A stretch of DNA of 64,000 bases, from assembly GCF_000308655.1 (NCBI RefSeq), contig NZ_BAGC01000044.1:124001-188000 (forward strand), in the 5' to 3' direction. Positions within the stretch are counted from its first letter, which is position 1. Every line of letters starts with the position of its first letter. A program made the translations under genes and the position numbers. The notes beneath the pieces are model-generated. The model worked only from the letters and a program-made list of their open reading frames with translations. It did no database searches and had not been told where the DNA came from. The DNA comes from Nocardia niigatensis NBRC 100131 (GTDB taxonomy: Bacteria; Actinomycetota; Actinomycetes; Mycobacteriales; Mycobacteriaceae). This document shows positions 34,252 to 42,030 of this stretch, one piece after another.

Positions 34252-35684
34252 CGCCCGGCTCGGCGGCCGAAGAAGGAGCCCGCGCCGAGCTGAGTGCCGC
34301 TCGAATACCCCTTGCCATCCTGGGCCAGGGTCGAGGCGGTCGCGCCCGCCGCGTACAGCCCGGGGATCGGTGATCCGTTGTCCCGCAGCACTTCCGAGTC
34401 GGCCGAGGTGCGCAGCCCGCCCAGGGTGAAGCCCGCGTACAGGGCCTTGCCCAGCGTCAGGTCGAAGGCCGCCCACGGCCCGTGATCCTGCGGCTCGAGC
34501 CATTCGGCCGCCTTGTGGAAATCGGGATCCTCGCCGCGCGCCGCGTTCTCGTTGTAGCGGTCGAGCGTGGATCGCAGTGCCTCGTAGGGGATTCCGAGCG
34601 CGGTCGCCATTTCCTCGACGGTCTCCCAGCCGTCGATGAACGGCGCGAGCGGGAACATGGGCCGTTCCATGTGCTCGGAGTCCACGATCAGGTAGGCCGC
34701 CGCGCCGGGCTGATCGAGCACGTAGGCGGAGGTCCGCGCGTGATAGGAATCCTCGGCGACGAAGCGTTCGCCCCTGTGGTTCACCACGATTCCGGTCAGC
34801 AGCTTCGCGGGCGGATACACGGGCGCGGTGACGAACGCCTGGTCCATCATGCGGGTCACGCCGCCGGCGGAGACGCCCAGCCGGATGCCCAGCCCGTCGT
34901 CGAACGGCGTCCCGAGCACGAAGGGCTTCTCGGTCAGCCACGGCACGTGCTCGGCCACCATGTCGGTGTTCATGACGAAACCGCCCGCGGCCAGCACCAC
35001 CGACTTCGCCCGCACCACACCGGTTTTCCCGAGGTGCTTCCAGCTCACGCCGACCACACTGCCGTCGGCCTCGGTGATCAGATTGGTCACGCCGGTCTCG
35101 TAGCGCACCTCGACGCCGAGGGCGGCGGCCCGCTTCACCAGTAGCTCGATGATCATGGCCGCGCCCTGGGTGTCGCCGGGCACCGGAACCTTGTGGCCGC
35201 GCGGCGCGGGCGTCGCCTGATCCCGGTAGGGCCAGACCTTTTCGTTGCCGGTGTACATCAGCCCCTGGGTGCCGGGCTGAATGACCGCCTTCTCGGGGTA
35301 GTAGCTGCGCTCGAATTCGAAGCCCAGGCTCTCCAGCCAGTCGAAGTGCTCGACGCTGCCGTCGCAGTAGGCGCGGATCTTGTCCGGTTCGGGGTCGCGC
35401 GCCACCGACACCAGGTACTTGTACATCTCGTCGGCGGAATCGTCGTGGCCGGTGGCGCGCTGTACGGCGGTGCCGCCGCCGAGGTAGAAGTGCCCGCCGG
35501 CCAGGGCGGTGGTGCCGCCCGCGACGCCGGCCCGCTCGAGGACCAGCACGCGGGCGCCGTGCGCGGCCGCCTCGACCGCCGCGCAGCCGCCCGCGATGCC
35601 GAATCCGGCGACGACCACGTCGAACTCATCGGACCAGTCGGTAATCGAGTCCGCGGCGAGGGTTTCCGGGATTTGTGTGCTCAC
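34227..35684 (-). CDS. FAD-dependent oxidoreductase (KstD/fumarate reductase flavoprotein family)
   Basis: A 485-residue flavoenzyme. FAD-binding motifs are VVVAGFGIAGGCAAVEAAAH near residue 24, ERAGVAGGTTALAGG near 50 and the C-terminal NGSPIPGLYAAGATAST near 435. The sequence belongs with the 3-ketosteroid dehydrogenase/fumarate reductase family that desaturates or oxidises steroid-like substrates. The VOC gene upstream overlaps it by 4 bp, so the two form an operon. Its substrate may be a steroid or aromatic intermediate; this is inferred from family only. Confidence 0.8.
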   Translation of the reverse strand: MSTQIPETLAADSITDWSDEFDVVVAGFGIAGGCAAVEAAAHGARVLVLERAGVAGGTTALAGGHFYLGGGTAVQRATGHDDSADEMYKYLVSVARDPEPDKIRAYCDGSVEHFDWLESLGFEFERSYYPEKAVIQPGTQGLMYTGNEKVWPYRDQATPAPRGHKVPVPGDTQGAAMIIELLVKRAAALGVEVRYETGVTNLITEADGSVVGVSWKHLGKTGVVRAKSVVLAAGGFVMNTDMVAEHVPWLTEKPFVLGTPFDDGLGIRLGVSAGGVTRMMDQAFVTAPVYPPAKLLTGIVVNHRGERFVAEDSYHARTSAYVLDQPGAAAYLIVDSEHMERPMFPLAPFIDGWETVEEMATALGIPYEALRSTLDRYNENAARGEDPDFHKAAEWLEPQDHGPWAAFDLTLGKALYAGFTLGGLRTSADSEVLRDNGSPIPGLYAAGATASTLAQDGKGYSSGTQLGAGSFFGRRAGRHAASRVN

Positions 35685-36181
35685 TGCGCATCCTTTTTGA
35701 TCTGCTCGAAGAACAGCCGCATGTTCGGCCCGATCTCGGCGAGTTCGATGAACGGCACGCCCGATGACGCGCCGTCGAGGTAGGCGAAACGCATCTGCCC
35801 GCTCATGTCGCCCTGCTGGACCACCGGAATTCTCCGCGCCGCAGCGTCTTTCAGGGCGGCGTCGAAGTCGTCGGGTTCCAGGCAGACGTGGTGCAGGCCG
35901 GGCCCGCCACGTTCGAGGAATTCGGTGTAGATGGAGCGGCCACGCACCGGCTGGATGAGTTCGAGCTGGGTGTCGCCGCTGTAGGACAGCGAGATGTGCG
36001 CGGTGAAGTCGGCGGGCTCGCCGCGGTAGACGCAGCTCTCGGGCCCGAAATGGACCTCCGGCATGCGTGTCCAGGCGCCCGCACCCATGGTGGTCTTCAG
36101 GAACTGTTCACCGGCTTCGATGTCCTCGACCACCCACGCGATTTGGGTCACCGGGCCCCGGGCCACACTTGTGCTGTCCAC
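35681..36181 (-). CDS. VOC (glyoxalase-fold) protein
   Basis: A 166-residue protein with GTG start. Typical VOC elements are TQIAWVVEDIEAGEQFLKTT at the start and GPGLHHVCLEPDDFDAALKD near residue 93, with QLELIQPVRG between. This pattern resembles lactoylglutathione lyase/methylmalonyl-CoA epimerase-like VOC proteins. It is coupled to the FAD oxidoreductase (4-bp overlap), suggesting a shared catabolic pathway. The activity cannot be fixed from the sequence. Confidence 0.75.
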   Translation of the reverse strand: MDSTSVARGPVTQIAWVVEDIEAGEQFLKTTMGAGAWTRMPEVHFGPESCVYRGEPADFTAHISLSYSGDTQLELIQPVRGRSIYTEFLERGGPGLHHVCLEPDDFDAALKDAAARRIPVVQQGDMSGQMRFAYLDGASSGVPFIELAEIGPNMRLFFEQIKKDAQ

Positions 36182-36189
36182 CCCGGCAG

Positions 36190-36207
36190 TTAATCACAAT
36201 CGCTTAA
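36190..36207. promoter_or_regulatory. Candidate operator upstream of the VOC/oxidoreductase operon
   Basis: TTAATCACAATCGCTTAA is an imperfect inverted repeat (TTAA arms) that stands out in GC-rich DNA. It lies 9 bp before the VOC start codon and could bind a TetR- or GntR-type regulator. Confidence 0.3.
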
Positions 36208-36238
36208 AAGGGCAAGGGCTAGCCGGAACGGCCCCGGG

Positions 36239-36898
36239 CTATTCGGCGTCCGGATCCGGCTCGGCCGGGGACGTCCAGCCCTTGTTGCTCAACCCGTAGA
36301 ACGTCGAGACCAGCAGATACAGCACCAGCGCGGCGACCGGCGACAGGAATCCGACGCCGATGGTGACCGCGTAGACCAGGATCCCCGGCCAGGCCCGCCA
36401 GCTCTCGCGTCGCGCGTACTCCGCGCCCAGCCCGGCCTTGAGCATCTCCGGCCGCTTCGCCAGCCGCCACCACATGGGCGCCCACGGCACCGTCATGAGC
36501 ACTCCCACGATCCCGTACAGCGCCACCGCGACGACCGCATCGCGGCGCGTCCCGTGCACCAGGTTGTCGGCCACCACGATGGTCGGGAACGGAACGAGCG
36601 AAACCCCCAGCAGCAGCATCAGATTCCACCACCGCAGCACGTGGTCGATGCGCCGTAGCCGCCCGAAGAAGGTGTGGTGGTTCATCCACACCACACCGAT
36701 CGTCATGAACGACGCCAGATAGGCGATGTACGCCGGCCAGATGCTCCCCAAAGCCTGCAACAGGCGCCCCGGATCATGCTGGGGCACCTGGATATTCAAA
36801 ATCAACAGGGTGATGGCAATCGCCATTACCCCGTCGCTGAACGCTTCTACTCGAGCGGTTCCCGTCAGTGTGCTCTTCGGGACCGGACCGTCACTCAT
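36239..36898 (-). CDS. TMEM175-family potassium channel (DUF1211)
   Basis: A 219-residue membrane protein. The family signature RVEAFSDGVMAIAITLLILN lies in TM1 near residues 16-36; the FSDG motif is the hallmark of TMEM175/DUF1211 channels. About six membrane helices are visible. Bacterial members conduct K+. The 8-bp overlap with the VC0807-like gene upstream indicates cotranscription. Confidence 0.85.
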   Translation of the reverse strand: MSDGPVPKSTLTGTARVEAFSDGVMAIAITLLILNIQVPQHDPGRLLQALGSIWPAYIAYLASFMTIGVVWMNHHTFFGRLRRIDHVLRWWNLMLLLGVSLVPFPTIVVADNLVHGTRRDAVVAVALYGIVGVLMTVPWAPMWWRLAKRPEMLKAGLGAEYARRESWRAWPGILVYAVTIGVGFLSPVAALVLYLLVSTFYGLSNKGWTSPAEPDPDAE

Positions 36899-37583
36899 GC
36901 ACCGCAGCGTAGCCGGGTTCGATGGCCGGTTCGGATGCCTTGACCCGCTTGACAGTTCGGACCGTGATCGCCATCAGCACGACCGTGATGCCGATCATGA
37001 GCACGCTGGACAGCCACGCCATGGTGTGAATGGGCAGCCGGTAGGCGAGCACCACCCGCAGCACCGACTCACCGATCAGTCCCACACCCCACATGCCGGA
37101 GATCCGGTTGTGCAGGCGCCGCACCATCGGGATGGTGGTGAACTTGTATTCCATGTCCGCCAGCTTCTGCGGCGAACCCGAGAACGCCTTGCGCGCCGCC
37201 ACATACGTCAGCGGTTTGCCGAGCACGGCGCTGATCCCGAACGCCAGTCCGATGACGGCGGTGGTGAGCGAGTCACGCACGATGATCATCCGGGCGTCAC
37301 CGCTGATCAGCGAGCTGACAATGCCGAAAACGAAGCCGGCCAGGATGAGCGCGGACATGGCGTCGACCCGCCGGGCCCGGACCACCTCGACGAGGACCAT
37401 GACCCCGGAGATCACCGCGCCGGCCAGCAGTGCGGAGAAATCGGAGTACCCGGCGGCGTGCAGGAAGTAGTAGGCGGCGAGGGGCACCGCGATGTCGCGG
37501 ATGGTCGGTGCGAGCATGCGCAACAGATTCGGACGAGTCTCCGCCCCCTGCGGCGCGTTCACAACGGTGGTGTGGTCGGCCAT
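36891..37583 (-). CDS. VC0807-like membrane protein
   Basis: A 230-residue membrane protein with about six TMs (IRDIAVPLAAYYFLHAAGYS, then ALLAGAVISGVMVLVEVVRA). The arrangement and the GKPLTYVAARKAFSG loop match the VC0807/septation-like family seen in actinomycetes, function unknown. It starts the two-gene unit with the TMEM175-like channel. Confidence 0.65.
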   Translation of the reverse strand: MADHTTVVNAPQGAETRPNLLRMLAPTIRDIAVPLAAYYFLHAAGYSDFSALLAGAVISGVMVLVEVVRARRVDAMSALILAGFVFGIVSSLISGDARMIIVRDSLTTAVIGLAFGISAVLGKPLTYVAARKAFSGSPQKLADMEYKFTTIPMVRRLHNRISGMWGVGLIGESVLRVVLAYRLPIHTMAWLSSVLMIGITVVLMAITVRTVKRVKASEPAIEPGYAAVHE

Positions 37584-37730
37584 TTCGGAACTCCTGTAAT
37601 CGGTTGATCGCTACAGGACATGACGCTACGGAGCCGCGCGTCACGCCGAATCTGCCAACCATCACCTCTCGGCCATGACAGTTGTCATGCCGGTCCAGAA
37701 CCGAGAGCGCCGACCGGAACCGGCACCGCG

Positions 37731-37806
37731 GCAGCCGATTCCAGATTGCGGCCCCTGGTCTCGGGCGCGCCCGAGAGGCAGATGAGCAAGCCGGCGGCGG
37801 CGACCA
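37731..37806 (-). pseudogene. C-terminal remnant of an MFS transporter
   Basis: One frame reads VVAAAGLLICLSGAPETRGR then NLESAA, the typical last helix and PETRGR tail of a sugar or metabolite MFS transporter. A TGA stop lies just upstream in the same frame and nothing longer is preserved. The rest of the 432-bp gap (37584-38015) holds no gene I can support. Confidence 0.4.
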
Positions 37807-38015
37807 CGGCTCGCAACCCGGGCAATCAGACCGAAGCAAATGAGCGGCGATCCCCTCGGACATACCCGCGCGCCGCGACCGCAGTCCTGGCTGACACGCC
37901 GTCCGCCGCCATCCCGGCGCGGGGCGGAGCAGCGGCGATGATTTCCGGAGGCGAACGTCGTCTTCATTCCCAGCGGCCGAGATACCGAATCGAAAACCGA
38001 TACGAGGAGCTGACC

Positions 38016-38807
38016 ATGTCCTATGTCACGCAGCCGGGTGATCCGGTCTGGACCGATCTCTTCACCACCGACACCGACGGCGCCATCGCCTTCTACGGCG
38101 AACTGTTCGGCTGGACCGCCGATGTCGCGCCCGAGTACGGCGGCTACATCACCTTCCGCAAGGACGGCAAGGCCGTCGCTGGCGGGATGCGCAACGACGG
38201 GAACGGCGGGCCCGACCAGTGGACCGTCTACCTGGCCAGCCCGGACGCCGACGCGACCGCCGCGGCGGTGACGGCGGCGGGCGGGATGACCGTGGTGCCG
38301 GTGACGGCGGTCGGCGACCTCGGCAGGTTCGGAGTTTTCGGCGACAACGGCGGCGTCGGGATCGGCGTGTGGGAGGCCGGTGCCATGCCCGGGTTCGAGC
38401 AGCGCGGCGTGGCCGGGGGCGGACAGTGGGAGGGCCACGTGGGCGCGCCCTCGTGGTTCGAACTGCACACCCGCAGCTACGACGACGCGCTGAAGTTCTA
38501 CCGCGAGGTCTTCGGCTGGAAGGATCCGTTCACCGTCGCCGACACCCCCGAATTCCGGTACACCACAATCCATTCCGTCACCCCCATGCTGGGCGGCGTG
38601 ATGGACTCGAGCAGCTTCCTGCCGCCGGGCGTGCCCGGATACTGGACCGTCTACTTCGGCGTCGAGGACGTGGATGCCGCCGTGCGCAAGGTGGCCGAAC
38701 TGGGCGGCAGCGTGGTGCGGCCCGCCGAGGACACTCCCTACGGCCGGCTCGCGGCGGTGGCGGACCCGTCCGGTGTGCGATTCAGCCTGGGCGGCAACAA
38801 GTCCTGA
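38016..38807 (+). CDS. Two-domain VOC family protein
   Basis: A 263-residue protein from ATG 38016 with GAGGAG 7 bp upstream. It contains two VOC/glyoxalase repeats: VWTDLFTTDTDGAIAFYGEL at residues 10-29 and SWFELHTRSYDDALKFYREV near 145-165. This group of two-domain proteins is common in actinomycetes near stress or antibiotic-tolerance genes, and no reaction is proven. It stands alone. Confidence 0.82.
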   Translation: MSYVTQPGDPVWTDLFTTDTDGAIAFYGELFGWTADVAPEYGGYITFRKDGKAVAGGMRNDGNGGPDQWTVYLASPDADATAAAVTAAGGMTVVPVTAVGDLGRFGVFGDNGGVGIGVWEAGAMPGFEQRGVAGGGQWEGHVGAPSWFELHTRSYDDALKFYREVFGWKDPFTVADTPEFRYTTIHSVTPMLGGVMDSSSFLPPGVPGYWTVYFGVEDVDAAVRKVAELGGSVVRPAEDTPYGRLAAVADPSGVRFSLGGNKS

Positions 38808-38832
38808 CCGGAAGTACCGGCAGAGTATGGGA

Positions 38833-38868
38833 CGAACGGCCCGGTCCCCACAGTGACCTGGCCGTTCG
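38833..38868 (+). terminator. Hairpin after the VOC gene
   Basis: CGAACGGCC (38833-38841) pairs with GGCCGTTCG (38860-38868), leaving an 18-nt loop. It lies 25 bp after the stop. There is no T-run. Confidence 0.35.
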
Positions 38869-38929
38869 GATCATCCCGCGGCGACGTGGTCGGCGCCCCA
38901 GCAGCATGTCGACGCAGCCGCGGGAAGTT

Positions 38930-39267
38930 TCAGCCGGCGAGGGCGTCGCGCACGCCGGTGGCCAGAGTCTGCTGCCTGCCCAGTCCGGCGACCTCGACGA
39001 CCACGACATCGCCATCGCGCAGATAGGGTTTCGGCTCCGGCCGGCTCACCGCGACGCCGGCCGGGGTTCCGGTCAGCACCAGATCGCCTGGCTCGAGCGT
39101 CATCAGCGTGCTCAAGTAGCGGAGCAGTTCGCGCTCAGCGCCGCCGGATCACCCAGCAGCCGGCCGTCGACATCGGCGGTCAGGGACGACAGATCGCGCA
39201 GCGCGCCCTGATCATCGAGGGCCACGGGACGCTCGGCGTCCCTGGCCCCAACGCGCAGCAGTTTCAT
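38930..39267 (-). pseudogene. Fumarylacetoacetate hydrolase-family gene with internal deletion
   Basis: The start (MKLLRVGARDAERPVALDDQ, ATG 39267) is the N-terminus of an FAH-family hydrolase. After about 50 residues the frame breaks, and the other frame resumes at RYLSTLMTLEPGDLVLTGTP, the C-terminal active-site part, ending VRDALAG. About 190 residues with the metal-binding core are missing. The start overlaps the stop of an upstream gene's tail (ATGA). Confidence 0.75.
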
Positions 39268-39380
39268 ACGTCGCCTCCCGATTGTTCGCCGGCCATCGCG
39301 GCCACTTCCGTACCGCCCGGCAGGTGTTCGTTCGCGATGCGAACACCCAACTGCTGCCGGCCGCGAGGGCGGCGGCGACG
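39264..39380 (-). other. Unidentified 3' end of a lost gene
   Basis: In one frame the DNA reads RQQLGVRIANEHLPGGTEVA then AMAGEQSGGDV and a stop overlapping the FAH start by ATGA. Such coupling suggests it was the real end of an upstream gene whose body was deleted together with the 3' half of the uricase gene. I do not recognise the family. Confidence 0.4.
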
Positions 39381-39381
39381 G

Positions 39382-39933
39382 TGCCGTCACCGCCGTGCGG
39401 TCGTTGGTCGACTGCAGGGTGGTGTACTTGTCCTCGAAGAAGCCGTGGAACTCCGAGCCCGTGGTCTTCAGCAGCGTCAGGTCCCGCACGCCGGACACCA
39501 CGTGTGCCTTGCGATCCGGTCCGACACCATCGACGTTCACCACGGTGGTGCGCACGCCCTGGCCCGACTTCACGAACGAATGATCATGGCCCGAGCCGTC
39601 GACCTCGATGCGGTGCCAGGCGTACTCCTCGATCTCGACGCGCGCGCCGGTGGCGGTGGGCGCCCGGGAGATGAAGTGGTCGGCGAGGGTGAGGCCGAAC
39701 TCCTCGATAGCGTGGATGCCCTTCTCCTTGGCGAAGGAGAAGGCGGTGCTCTTCTGGGTGTCGGTGGGCAGCACGACACCCTGGTCACCGGTGATGTGCG
39801 CGTCGGAGAAGTCACCGCGCAGCGCCGAGGAGACGTTCAGGTCGCGGATCTGATGGCGCGGGGTGTCGCGGTAGACGCGGACGACGCGGTTCTCGGCCTT
39901 CCCGTACTGGTTCTGTCCCAGCTCGATTGCCAT
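39382..39933 (-). pseudogene. Truncated urate oxidase
   Basis: ATG 39933 begins a clear uricase: ENRVVRVYRDTPRHQIRDLN, the active-site PTDTQKST near residue 56 and YAWHRIEVDG near 104, then GFFEDKYTTLQSTNDR near 178. Homology stops at about residue 182 of a usual 290-300, where a deletion joins other sequence. The C-terminal half with the second active-site Gln and Asn is missing. The frame reads on through unrelated sequence to 39112. Urate cannot be oxidised by this gene's product. Confidence 0.85.
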
Positions 39934-39939
39934 GTGAGT

Positions 39940-40275
39940 TCAGCTTCCTCGGTAGGTGGAATAGGCGAAGGGGCTCATGAGCAGCGGCACGTGATAGTGC
40001 TCGCCCGCCTCCCCGGCGACCTTGAACGTGATGGAGACCGACGGATAGAAGTAGGTCTGATTCGTTGCGGCGGCATAGCTTTCGATGTCGAAGGTGAGCC
40101 GGTAGATGCCGGCCGCGAGCCCTTCGGGGCCGAGATCCCGGATCCGGCCGTCGTCATCGGTCTTGCCCTCGGCCACTGCCCGGGCGTCCGGGCCGACCTG
40201 TTCCAGCCGCACCTCGACACCGGCCGCGGGCTTGCCCAGCGCGGAGTCCAGGATGTGCGTGGTAATGGTGCTCAC
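39940..40275 (-). CDS. uraH: 5-hydroxyisourate hydrolase
   Basis: A 111-residue transthyretin-like enzyme. GTG 40275 overlaps the upstream decarboxylase stop by 4 bp. THILDSALGKPAAGVEVRLE at the start carries the catalytic His, RIRDLGPEG follows, and the closing SPFAYSTYRGS matches the family's YRGS signature. It hydrolyses 5-hydroxyisourate to OHCU. It lies directly before the truncated uricase, so its usual substrate supply is lost at this locus unless urate is oxidised elsewhere. Confidence 0.93.
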   Translation of the reverse strand: MSTITTHILDSALGKPAAGVEVRLEQVGPDARAVAEGKTDDDGRIRDLGPEGLAAGIYRLTFDIESYAAATNQTYFYPSVSITFKVAGEAGEHYHVPLLMSPFAYSTYRGS

Positions 40276-40769
40276 TGCCCGAATACCTTTCGCAGGCGCA
40301 GGACGGCGATCTTGCGCAGCTCGTCGGCGACCACGGCCGCCTCGGTGGCGTCGTCGTTGGTGAGGCGCCGGTGCAGGCTCGCCAGGATCTGTTCGGCCGA
40401 CAGGCCGGTGGCGCAGATCAGGAAGACCCGGCCGAAGCGCTTCTCGTAGGCGCGGTTGCCGTCGAGCAGCTGGGCGGCGATGGCCACGTCCTGGCCGACC
40501 CCCGCCTGCTCCTGACGTGACCACGCGGATCCGGTGTCGGTGCCGGACACCCGATCACCGATGCGGGGGTGCGCGGCCAGCGCGCGGTCCACGTCGGTAC
40601 CGCTCAGCGCGCCGGCCAGCTCATCGGCCCGGGCGAGCACGCCCTCGATATCGGCGTAGGGCCGGTCCGCCAGCACGCCGTCGGCCCATGCGGGCACGTC
40701 ACAGCAGGTCAGCAGGTCCGGCCGGAGTTGTTCACCGGCAGTCGAATTGAATTCGCTCAACGTCACCAT
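40272..40769 (-). CDS. uraD: 2-oxo-4-hydroxy-4-carboxy-5-ureidoimidazoline decarboxylase
   Basis: A 165-residue OHCU decarboxylase. Landmarks are LTCCDVPAWADGVLADRPY near residue 20, AAHPRIGD near 65 with the conserved His and Arg, SRQEQAGV near 84, and NRAYEKRFGRVFLICATG near 105. It converts OHCU to S-allantoin. It forms an operon with uraH and the broken uricase. A TCAAC-N5-GTTGA palindrome lies 75 bp upstream of the start. Confidence 0.93.
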   Translation of the reverse strand: MVTLSEFNSTAGEQLRPDLLTCCDVPAWADGVLADRPYADIEGVLARADELAGALSGTDVDRALAAHPRIGDRVSGTDTGSAWSRQEQAGVGQDVAIAAQLLDGNRAYEKRFGRVFLICATGLSAEQILASLHRRLTNDDATEAAVVADELRKIAVLRLRKVFGQ

Positions 40770-40843
40770 CGGCGCTACCTCTCTCGGATGGTGGAAGGGT
40801 GATTCCGCTACTCGAGAAGAGTGTCATGGGCCACAACAACACG

Positions 40844-40858
40844 TCAACATTTTGTTGA
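40844..40858. promoter_or_regulatory. Purine-locus operator, copy 1
   Basis: TCAACATTTTGTTGA is a TCAAC-N5-GTTGA palindrome in the uraD-uraH-uricase promoter region. It matches a second copy at 41271-41285 upstream of the dead permease. The neighbouring HTH or IclR protein may bind it. Confidence 0.6.
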
Positions 40859-41029
40859 AAATATACAGAGCCCGCAGGTCAGCGTACTCGCGAAGCGGGC
40901 ACACCGACGGCCCCGAGAGGCCCGGGAACGACGACAGCGACCGATGCCCGACCACGATCGGCCATCCGTCGCCGATCATCGCACCGGCGATGGCCATGAA
41001 CTCTGCGGCGCAAGCGTCAGGGCGGCACT

Positions 41030-41262
41030 GGTGCGAGATCGGAACATTTGATGGAACACCAGAGCCTTCGGACAGCCCGCACTGATTCCGGGCGGCATGA
41101 CGATCGACACCGATCCCGGCAGACCCGCGTAGAACGAGGGTGCGACCGCCGGGGTCATGCCGATGAACAGCGAGACCCCTACGATCAGCGGCGGCGCGAC
41201 GACTCCGGCCACCATTGCGGCGATGTACTGCAGGCCGCCGGCGAGCAGTTGTCAGGGCGGCG
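41030..41262 (-). pseudogene. NCS2-type purine permease reduced to its two ends
   Basis: The start of a nucleobase permease (LAGGLQYIAAMVAGVVAPPL then IVGVSL) runs directly into the permease C-terminus (GMTPAVAPSFYAGLPGSVSI, then PPGISAGCPKALVFHQMF). About 380 of 450 residues are missing between them. Such permeases import xanthine or urate and fit the locus. The operator-like palindrome 9 bp upstream is preserved. The rest of 40770-41310 holds no other gene. Confidence 0.65.
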
Positions 41263-41270
41263 GCACGCCG

Positions 41271-41285
41271 TCAACAATTCGTTGA
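41271..41285. promoter_or_regulatory. Purine-locus operator, copy 2
   Basis: TCAACAATTCGTTGA, same TCAAC-N5-GTTGA pattern as at 40844, followed like it by an AT-rich GAATAT/AAATAT. It precedes the decayed permease gene and lies 26 bp from the end of the HTH regulator gene. Confidence 0.6.
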
Positions 41286-41310
41286 ATATCTCCGTCGGCC
41301 GACAGTCGCG

Positions 41311-41700
41311 TCACGCGCGTTCGCGGTTGAGGTAGTTGTAGACGGTGAAGCGGGTGACGCCCAGCGCAGCCGCCACCGTCTCGGCGGACTTGCGAAATGT
41401 GAAGGCGCCCCGCTCTTCCAGCAATCGGACAGCACGCTGCTTGTCGACCCGCGGCAGCTCCGCCAGCGGCCCGCCCAGCTCCGCCGCCACCTCGTCCAGC
41501 AGCCGCTCCAGGCCGCCGAGGCTGTCGGGTTCGGGCGCACCGAAACGCACGCAGGCCAGCGTCACGCCCTCCCAGATCACGGGGACGTCGTCGGCGGTGG
41601 CCTCCCGCGCGGGCACCAGGCGGCCGCCGGTCCGCTCCAGCAGCGGGGCGAGCGTCACCAGCACGGGGTGTGACTCATCCATAGGCGAAGGCTCAGTCAT
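41311..41700 (-). CDS. HTH_22-type transcriptional regulator
   Basis: A 129-residue protein. The N-terminal part (DDVPVIWEGVTLACVRFGAP) is a small sensor-like region of the YheO type. The C-terminus RGAFTFRKSAETVAAALGVT then RFTVYNYLNRE is an HTH_22 helix-turn-helix. Such regulators occur next to purine-catabolic genes in actinomycetes, so it probably controls this locus and is a candidate for the TCAAC-N5-GTTGA sites. It overlaps the upstream gene by 8 bp. Confidence 0.7.
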   Translation of the reverse strand: MTEPSPMDESHPVLVTLAPLLERTGGRLVPAREATADDVPVIWEGVTLACVRFGAPEPDSLGGLERLLDEVAAELGGPLAELPRVDKQRAVRLLEERGAFTFRKSAETVAAALGVTRFTVYNYLNRERA

Positions 41701-41932
41701 CCTGCTCGACCTGCATGGTCACCCGGGTGGCGCCGTGCGCGAAAGCGGTCACCATGATCTGGCCCAGCACCGGCAGCAGCTGTTCGTCGGTCCCGGCCAC
41801 CGAGGTGCCGAGCGGACCGAAATCGCAGTCCAGACCGGCCGATTCCGCGAGTTCGAGGGCCGCCCTGGCATGCGAGGGCGTCTCCCCTTCCCCATGGAAC
41901 GGTTCGGTCGTGAACTCCGCGCGCAGCCGCAT
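41693..41932 (-). CDS. Thiamine-binding-like (MTH1187/YkoF) protein
   Basis: About 79 residues from ATG 41932. The compact ferredoxin-like pattern (RLRAEFTTEPFHGEGETPSH, then DCDFGPLGTSVAG and FAHGATRVTMQVEQDD) matches the MTH1187/YkoF thiamine-binding family. It is coupled to the HTH regulator by an 8-bp overlap. The ligand here is unproven and may be a purine-related molecule. Confidence 0.6.
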   Translation of the reverse strand: MRLRAEFTTEPFHGEGETPSHARAALELAESAGLDCDFGPLGTSVAGTDEQLLPVLGQIMVTAFAHGATRVTMQVEQDD

Positions 41933-41997
41933 GCGCCTCAGGCTACTGGCCACAGGCCAGTTGGCGGCCGAACGGGTGATCTACCATCTCCCTAGAA

Positions 41998-42012
41998 TTC
42001 CGGTATTCGGAA
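41998..42012. promoter_or_regulatory. IclR-type operator
   Basis: TTCCG-GTATT-CGGAA is a perfect inverted repeat typical of IclR-family sites. It overlaps a TAGAAT -10 box (41993-41998) and lies 19 bp before the IclR start, so it fits autorepression and control of the divergent gene pair. Confidence 0.6.
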
Positions 42013-42030
42013 AAACTGAGGAGGACCGGG

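Noticed and set aside
39112..39933. A single 273-residue protein containing the uricase start
   Set aside because: After residue 182 the frame runs through unrelated sequence into the FAH start, so it is a chance fusion of broken genes.
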